Positions 57,336-64,000 of a stretch of DNA of 64,000 nucleotides are shown here, one piece after another; position 1 is the first letter of the stretch; every line of letters begins with the position of its first letter. Made by a program: the position numbers and the translations under genes. This DNA is from Erodium maritimum (taxonomy: Eukaryota > Streptophyta > Magnoliopsida > Geraniales > Geraniaceae), in the NCBI GenBank assembly GCA_963921825.1, contig OY997594.1, positions 9,863,001-9,927,000 on the forward strand. Direction: 5' to 3'. A model generated the notes under the pieces. That model was not told the origin of the DNA. It was given only the letters and a program-made list of their open reading frames with translations, and did no database searches.

Positions 57336-57337
<2 letters not shown>

Positions 57338-57409
<72 letters not shown>
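57338..57409. repeat. Compound microsatellite (CT)n(TA)n
   Basis: CT dinucleotides from 57338 to about 57369, followed directly by TA dinucleotides to 57409. Likely length-polymorphic. Confidence 0.95.
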
Positions 57410-57411
<2 letters not shown>

Positions 57412-57454
57412 CAAAAATAAAACTATCATGAAAAAACGAGTTGAAAAATTGCCT

Positions 57455-58675
57455 TATTTTCATTTCAATTTTTTGAAACAGTAATGAGATCATGGTGCAT
57501 TCAAGCAAAGATAAGTTTACAATGTAAGACCGAGGTCCTAGGCTCCAGAATAAGTCTTGGTCCCCCGTAGGGTACCTGGCGCTCGTGGACCCGTATAACT
57601 AGTCTGCTTAGCCTTCACAGACAAAAAAAATTGAGATCTCGTTACAACATCCCAAAACCAAAGGGAAAAACAAACACAAACGAAAATTCAAAACATATAA
57701 AATCAATCTAATCCAAAGTCCCAGCCAAAGTACCCTAATCAACAGTCCTAACCAAATCAAATTCAACTGAGACACAGCAAAAGACAAATATGGTAAAAGT
57801 GCTCTGATTGCAGCTTTCCCGAGACTTCCCAGCACCGACAGTCCCGGGTCTGTGGGTATAGGTCCTGGATGGACCTCCCAATCCCCGCCAGTTCCTCTCA
57901 TTTTCCTGGAGGAGGGCGCGGTCCCTCCACCTGTAGCTCCTCAGTTGATCGCGTGTTGGACGAGATCTCTTGTGGCTCTCGCGGACGCGATGTAAACCAT
58001 CCGGATTCGGCATGGGGGCGGCGGCGCGCGGACTCGGCCAGAGCTTGTGTTGTGGTGGTTGAACGGGATCGAATGGCCCGTGGTCGAGGCTGCCACTCGT
58101 GTTTCATGATTCCCGGAGGAGTGGTAGGCGACGGCCTGGTCTCCGGATTCGCGAGTAACAACGATGCATGGTGGCCGGGGACCATGGTTTTATTTGTAGT
58201 AGGTTCGACGACCTGGTCGATGGCCATGGTCAGGGGCGGAGCTACATGGTGCCCAGGGGGGGCACGTGCCCCCCCTCAATTTTTTTTTTTTGAAAAATTC
58301 TTGTATGTTTTTCGATTTATTTTCAAAAATACCCCTTAATTTTTTCTAATTTTGTAGTTGTGCCCCCCCTCAATTTTTTTACAGTCACGTATTGACACCA
58401 AAAAATTTCGGTGCCCCCCCTCACTGAAAAAGCTAGCTCCGCCACTGGCCATGGTTATGGAGGGAGTGACCATGGCTGCGATGGCTGTGGTAGAAGAAGA
58501 AGACGACAAGGAGGGGAGAGGTTCGACGAGGACAAGGGCTGGGCGGAGACGGCATGGTGGTTCGTCGAGAACGAGGGCTGGGCGACAACGGCGTAAAATA
58601 ATCCTAGGGTTCTGAGCTTTATTCAAATGTTATTCAGAACATTTTTCAAGCGTAGCCGTATTTTCACTTCAATTT
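57455..58675 (-). mobile_element. ORF2-less retroposon (copy H), minus strand, interrupted by a hAT MITE
   Basis: The element 57472-58658 is flanked by TATTTTCATTTCAATTT (57455-57471) and TATTTTCACTTCAATTT (58659-58675), a 17-bp duplication with one change. Without the MITE it is about 960 bp. Its 3' 200 bp closely match copy I: both contain GTGAAGGCTAAGCAGACTA and GTCCACGAGCGCCAGGTACC. The minus-strand frame 57898-58227 is basic and low-complexity. No RT. Confidence 0.85.
58223..58455. mobile_element. hAT-type MITE, 217 bp, 8-bp TSD
   Basis: The element 58231-58447 is flanked by the perfect 8-bp repeat GCCATGGT at 58223-58230 and 58448-58455. The ends are CAGGGGCGGAGCTA and, reverse-complemented, CAGTGGCGGAGCTA, a terminal sequence common in plant hAT MITEs. 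Inside are three C/G heptamer stretches (GTGCCCCCCC). It interrupts copy H. Confidence 0.95.
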
Positions 58676-59195
58676 AATTTTTAAGATAACAAGTTCTATT
58701 TAATAATTGAAGGGAGAGACTGAAGCTGTGATAAGGAAAAGGATAAAGGAGAGAGTAAGGGTCAAAAGCTGGTAGCTTAACTTTTTGCTTCTGCGCTTTT
58801 GAAACAGTGGCAACGACAAGTGGTGGTGGGTTGTTCGGCCTTATTTTCTTTGAAAGAAAATGATGGCGCGTGCTATTACTCTTAGTGAGTGATCACACTC
58901 ATTTCGCTAATTAAATCACATCTTAATTATTCTATTAAAACCTTTATTTATATTCAATTATTGCCCACATCTTTAACCCACATTTAAGCTTGATGACAAC
59001 TCAATTTCCTTTTTATGATATTTTTCTTCCCATTTAAAGAACTCAATATAGGTTTTAGATTACATTTAAACTCATGTTCTTAACCTAGCATACGGAACAT
59101 GGGATTTGAATTAAAAATCTAGTATACGGGAACCATTATAATTTAAATTTGAGGGAATTCAAACAATATGATCATTGATTTGTCAACCACAAAGG
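58676..59195. other. Spacer between copies H and I
   Basis: AT-rich; no frame or motif recognised. Confidence 0.45.
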
Positions 59196-60394
59196 ATCAG
59201 TCTATGTAGCGCTTGAGAAAAGCTGAGCTAGGGTTGAAAAAACATATGCCGCCTACGATAGTTTTTCTTCAATTTCCAAACCAGATCCGTCATTTTCTCA
59301 CCTTTTCCAACCTTTTCACCATGGTTCGCAGCAAATCGTCACACCTTCGGTCGGAATCGAAGGTATCAGATCAACGCCCTTACCTCGCGAATGAGAACCT
59401 GATGCCGGACCTCAACCTCCAACCGCATGCAACCACGGGACCGGACACCGGTTTGTCATCACAGACGATGCCACCATCGCGGGGGATAGGGGAGCCTGTT
59501 CCGATCGCTCTGCCCCCGCGGCGCCGCCATGGCCTCCGCTCGCAGTAATCGTACCCCACCCCCTCAGCCGCCGATACAAGGTATTATATGGCCGCGACAT
59601 AACGTCCACCATCACCGACCATGGCGATCAGGAATTTGGTTTTGGTTGCTGAACCGGCCGGACAGAGGGAGGAAGGAACGGGGCGGCGGCATGTGACAGA
59701 GTTTGTTAGGGTTCCGGTGGAGAAGGGGGATCGTATGGGCTTGTTGTCGGGGTCTAAAAGGAACGAGACCCGATCTGATCTGGGTCATGGGCTGATGGCG
59801 GACGCAAGTAGGCTCAGTAGGTGGGGTGGCTTAATGGACGTACCGTTTGGGCTTGAGGGAGATAAGGACACGGACATGAGCCCTCATACGAGACTCGGAC
59901 AACATCTAGGAGGGGAACGGGTCGGCAGATTCGTTGATGATCAGCAGGCGAGGGCTCCGAAACTGCCCCGTCAGGAACAAAGAAGGGCCCTAGGAAGGGG
60001 GGAGGGACGGTGTCCCTATCCCCCCAGACCCGGGGTGGGTGGTGCTTACTCGCCTCGGGATGACACTAGAAGCATTAAAGTCTACTTTATTTCTCCGTTG
60101 GTTTTACTACTATTTAGTTATTTGGATTATTTGGTTTTTGGACATCGTTTATGTTTTGAATTTCTGGTTTAGTTCGACTTTCCTTTTTGTTATGGGATGG
60201 TGGAACGGGATCTCAAGTTATTTTGTGTCTGTGAAGGCTAAGCAGACTATTTCTATGGGTCCACGAGCGCCAGGTACCCCACGAGGAACCATGACTATTC
60301 TGGAACCTAGGACCTCGACCCTATTTGTAATCCTAATTTGCATTAATGCACCTTGATCTCGTTACCGTTTCAAAAAAAAGTATCAGTCTATGTA
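59196..60394 (+). mobile_element. ORF2-less retroposon (copy I) with 13-bp TSD
   Basis: The element 59209-60381 (1173 bp) is flanked by a perfect ATCAGTCTATGTA at 59196-59208 and 60382-60394. It ends CTCGTTACCGTTTCAAAAAAAAG. Frames at 59213-59548 and 59621-60172 are low-complexity, without a recognised domain, and are broken relative to each other. It is in inverted orientation to its relative copy H, about 0.5 kb away. Confidence 0.92.
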
Positions 60395-60600
60395 AACGAG
60401 TTGCGTTGGGTCTATTTTAGATTGGATTTTTCCATTTTAACATATGATAACTATTCTCACTAAAAAAGGTCTATAAACGATAAAATTAAAATCATCACAT
60501 TAAAATACAATATCATGAGGATTGATTTAAATAAAAGTAATCTCCACTAATTTAAGAACTAATAACGTTGTGTAATTGAACCTCTCTCTCAAGTCGAGAG
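60395..60600. other. Spacer before copy M
   Basis: AT-rich, nothing recognised. Confidence 0.4.
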
Positions 60601-62830
60601 CTCCTCCTTCCCGAGGAAACTCTACTCATCTATAAAGTTATTTACCTCTATCGTCGATATGTCCGCCGCTAGTCCTATCGTCGGTCCTATCTTATTGCAG
60701 TCAGCCTTGGTGCAGTCTCGTCAACCGTGAAGTCTCCTAATAACCCGAGGCGCAGAAGGAACCCTACAGCCCTAGTTTCTCTCTCCCCCTCATCCACGCC
60801 ACCTCTCCTTCTTCCCCCGCCTACAACAACCATGGATTTCTCCCTTGGTTCATTCGAACCGCTGGGTAAAGTCCGGCATGACCAACCTTTGAAGACCCAA
60901 ACACTAGCTTTTCTCCAAGCAACGTTGGGGTTTTGGAGAATTCCAATCCGTTGCACCCTACGGTCGAGCTGAAAGCCCTAACGCCCTAACGATTAAGGTC
61001 TCGAATGTTGCATCCTCTACAAGCAACGCTAGGGTTTAAACTCCTCCGCAAACCATCACCATTGTTGAGGGCTCGAAGGGTCTGACGCCGTCCACGGTGG
61101 TTCCCAGTCTTGCTCCGCTCGTTGTCTTGCCGTCTTTGCCTGCTCCATACTGTGTCACCTTGCCCCTGCCTGGTCCTACCAGTGTATCGTCGCCCCACGG
61201 TACCGAGATCCTTTATGTGGAAATTACCGGTGGTCGAGCCGGGGAGGAAGGAACTGGAGGCTCTCTACAAGGGGTGTTCAATCCCTAATATGAAGAGCAT
61301 CCTAGTAATTCTGGCCATGTTCACTCTGCCTCTAGGGATGGTCCATCGACGTAGGACCTTCAACTTGAAGGAGGTCTATTCTACAGTAGGGGTACCGGTC
61401 GTGCAGGATCCCCTCGAAGCTACCATAGCTACCCTTCAAGATGGATTCTCGTCATGCTCATTGGAAGGGGAGGAAGAGGTTGAGGTATTATTTCCATACT
61501 TCCCGGTGAGCCCCTCTATTATGGTTCGCCAGCAGTTTTCCATAATGGGTAAACTGTGGGCCTCGAAACCTCTTCAGAATGAGGTCTTGCTCCGGATCAT
61601 CACCAAAGCTTTGAGGAAGTCGGCTGAGGGCTTGGGGATCAAGGACATTGGTCCCGACGTCTTCGGTTTCTACTTCGAATCGAAGGAGGCCTGTGCTTGG
61701 GTCAGGGGGAACGAGCCTTGGCGCTTTCATGGGCGGCCGCTTCTACTAGGGGATATGAACCCGATGGCTAGGAAGCCCCCGACCATGGACCGACTTCAAG
61801 TCTGGCTTCATGCTCACTACCTTCGCCCATTGGTACGGACCCGAGAAACGGGTGAGACGATCATCTTTACTTTGGGGTTGTGCGTCGATGTTCCATGCGA
61901 CCAGTAGGACATCTGTTGGGGGGACGGTGGAGGTCCATTTCCAGCACCTAGTGGAGCATCCCCTGCGCTGTCAACTACTGCTTCGCTTTTGAGAATATCC
62001 CAACCCGGTTCGTGTCTCACTCACCTATAAAAGCTACCCTGGTTCTGTTTTATTTGTGGATTGATCGGCCATAGAATCTCTAAGTGTGACCGAGAGGTGG
62101 TTGGTACCCCACGATTCGACTCATCTATTCTGGATTTTCAACGAGAGCGGGACGTCATGCCATACGCAACGGATTGTGGTCCGCATGGGTCTCAGCGACC
62201 CGTACCCTTGAGTATTGCACCTAAGGGAACCTTGCCTCGAGGAAGGGCCCAATTGTATCCTTGACTACTGTACCTAATGGTACAAGTCCTCGGGGTACCA
62301 GCCAAACCCAGAGGCTGGACCCGGATTGGAAGAACCTGGTGGCCAGCTAGCTCTATGGTAACTAGGAAACCGAATACCCATACCTGTTTGGACACATAGA
62401 TAAAACTTACACTGAAGCAGGAGCTCGAGTAGGTGTTGAGGGAGTGAAAAGGGGGTCGGCTGGTGAACCCAGAGATGATCAGGTGGGGGTTGGGAAGCAG
62501 CACCATCAGGAGGAATGAAAAAGACTCAGTACTCTGAGAACTGGCCCCGGAAGGGATCTCTGGTAAGAGTTCCGCCTCAATTTGAAATTGATAAAAACAG
62601 GTTTGATCGTACTCTACAGATTATGCAGCGTTTAGACAATACATTGAGCAATCATAATCAGTTTCACCATAGTTTAGTTGTAGTTGGTCTACATGACTTT
62701 TTCAATATTGTTTGTAACGGTTCAATATTCTTAGAGTTATTGACAAAAAATCTTTTAGAGCTCTACAATATAATGACCCGTTTAGTATTATCTTTATAAA
62801 ATATATGCATTTCTTCATCAAAAAACATTT
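60600..62830 (+). mobile_element. LINE-derived retroposon with DUF4283 + CCHC ORF1 (copy M)
   Basis: A leader, one broken ORF1 and a 3' tail with an A run at about 62825; no RT or endonuclease between the ORF1 end and the tail. The tail contains the MQRLDNTLS-coding segment shared with copy J, and is T-rich to the end. Limits are approximate; no target duplication was found. Confidence 0.72.
61110..62310 (+). pseudogene. LINE ORF1-type DUF4283 + CCHC zinc-knuckle protein, frameshifted
   Basis: The frame 61110-61907 carries SLEGEEEVEVLFPYFPVSPS, then QQFSIMGKLWASKP, LRKSAEGLGIKDIGPDVFGF and NEPWRFHGRPLLLGDMNP, the DUF4283 signature of plant retroelement ORF1 proteins. Next comes RETGETIIFTLGLCVDVPCD. 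After breaks at about 61905-62045 the knuckle CFICGLIGHRISKC is complete at 62046-62087 (CX2CX4HX4C), followed by VVGTPRFDSSILDF, as in copy L. At least two frameshifts or stops make it non-functional. Confidence 0.85.
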
Positions 62831-64000
62831 TATATAAAAGAAGCACATAAAGGATGATAATAAAAGTTCAGTACACAATCCATCTCATTACCACTCTCAC
62901 TTATCCTCATTATGTATGGCCATATTAAAGAAAACTACTAATTTTATATGTATTTACTGATGATCCCTTATCCAACCTAAACTTCCTCCCTTTTAATTTA
63001 CGTGTAATGCTGGGATTACAATTCTAATTTAACTAAATATGAGAGTGCAGAGAACAAGTCAAAAGAAATAGAGTAACATAGAATTATCCATATGCGGATT
63101 CTAGAAACACAAGTCCCAACCAAATCTACATTCTAAAATATGTTCATGATAGTGTCCAAATAGACGGTTGTAATTAAGGGCTAGACTGTGTCTTTTCATG
63201 GTAAGTGGTAACCCTCCACGACCGACCATATTTGTAAACGCCAACGTCGTTTAAATGTGCCGGTCTCTAATTAGAGGACACTAATTAATAACATACTAAA
63301 TCTTGTAACCTAACCTAGGATCATAGGGGTCAAATATTGATTGATTATTTAAACTTGGAGATGTGCTGGTGTTAGCTATGTACAGTATCTGATTCAAATG
63401 CTATCTACATTATATTAACAGGTAATTAATGGTGGTGACTATCGATGTATATAGGTATATGATGCGGACACGTCCCTCGTAATCATAGCTGTCTAGATCC
63501 GACAAAATCACCTTATACTTACATATGTTTTGCTCCATTTTTCTAGTAACATGTATATTTGGTTATACCAGGTGGACGAACCGAGATCACATTAATATTC
63601 GAATACACAAACATAACAAAGGTTATTTGGGTATTGGAAGAGCAAACTCATCAAGTATTTAGATATAATATGGGTTAAGTTTAATTTGTAGCATTGCATC
63701 CCTAGAAGGGAACACAACCCAGTAACTTTGAAAACCTTGCCTATACTAGTGTACATGCATGCACCCCCACCCCCTAGTCTTTCTTGGACTGTAATTACTG
63801 AAAATCCACAGAATTATTTAGTTGGTTAATTTTTAGATATGATATCTAGTTAAGTGTTGTATGAATCCGTCGATGTAGTGTTTGAGTACTGATTTTTATA
63901 ACACCATTCAATTTTATAAAATAGAGTGGTTTTAGACGTTTTAGAAAGGATTCTGAAAAAAAAAAACATAGACATTAATCGGATGGTTAGGATATTTGGG
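62831..64000. other. Intergenic DNA without a recognised feature
   Basis: AT-rich to the window edge. No frame over 60 codons, no element ends or RNA signature found. Confidence 0.5.

Noticed and set aside
59621..60172. 183-codon frame in copy I
   Set aside because: Inside a TSD-bounded retroposon, low-complexity, not recognised as ORF1; kept only as part of the element.

Overview
The window looks like nuclear DNA from a flowering plant, probably a eudicot. Protein genes are split by GT-AG introns. The recognisable host genes are plant-specific: an AtNUDX25-type Nudix hydrolase, an ATHB17-type HD-Zip II transcription factor and a PIN3-type auxin efflux carrier. Most of the remaining DNA is nested transposable elements. 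I do not try to name the species.

Host genes. (1) A six-exon Nudix hydrolase at 5801-8622 (+). (2) A small-nucleolar-RNA locus on the minus strand at about 15990-16435. It holds two C/D-box RNAs, one U15-like (25S rRNA) and one U61-like (18S rRNA), downstream of a promoter-like region with a telo-box and site II motifs at 16640-16910. (3) A four-exon HD-Zip II gene at 28275-31831 (+), whose third intron carries an antisense LINE with an open reverse-transcriptase frame. (4) A six-exon PIN auxin efflux carrier at 52375-55203 (+).

Mobile DNA. The commonest element is a non-LTR retroposon of roughly 1-2 kb. Where coding capacity is visible, it has a LINE ORF1-like protein (RRM and/or DUF4283-like domain, sometimes a CCHC knuckle) followed directly by a 3' tail and a short A run, with no ORF2. 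Several copies have 12-19 bp target-site duplications (TSDs) at both ends: 3222-5183, 34872-35978, 50420-51651, 55824-57082, 57472-58658 and 59209-60381. The deletion therefore seems to belong to the mobile unit. They resemble the ORF1-only 'half-LINEs' known from mammals. Only one ORF2 fragment is visible, inside the HD-Zip intron.

Three solo LTRs of one family (2707, 2707 and 2889 bp, TSDs CATCT, TAGTG and TCAAT) each sit inside an ORF1-type retroelement. Other elements are a hAT relic, a hAT MITE with an 8-bp TSD, two PIF/Harbinger-type elements (3-bp TTA/TAA TSDs; one holds a tRNA-like sequence), a Mutator-like long foldback, a TIR MITE with a 10-bp TSD, a 124-bp hairpin element inside a Copia protease, and two Copia fragments in opposite orientation.

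Layout. 1-5.2 kb retroelements; 5.2-8.8 Nudix gene; 8.8-15.8 MITE and a half-LINE split by a solo LTR; 15.9-16.9 snoRNA locus; 17-27.5 decayed retroelements, Copia, foldback and Harbinger; 27.5-31.9 HD-Zip gene; 32.6-51.7 nested half-LINEs and two solo LTRs; 52-55.3 PIN gene; 55.8-62.8 more half-LINEs; 62.8-64 nothing recognised. The four loci look independent.
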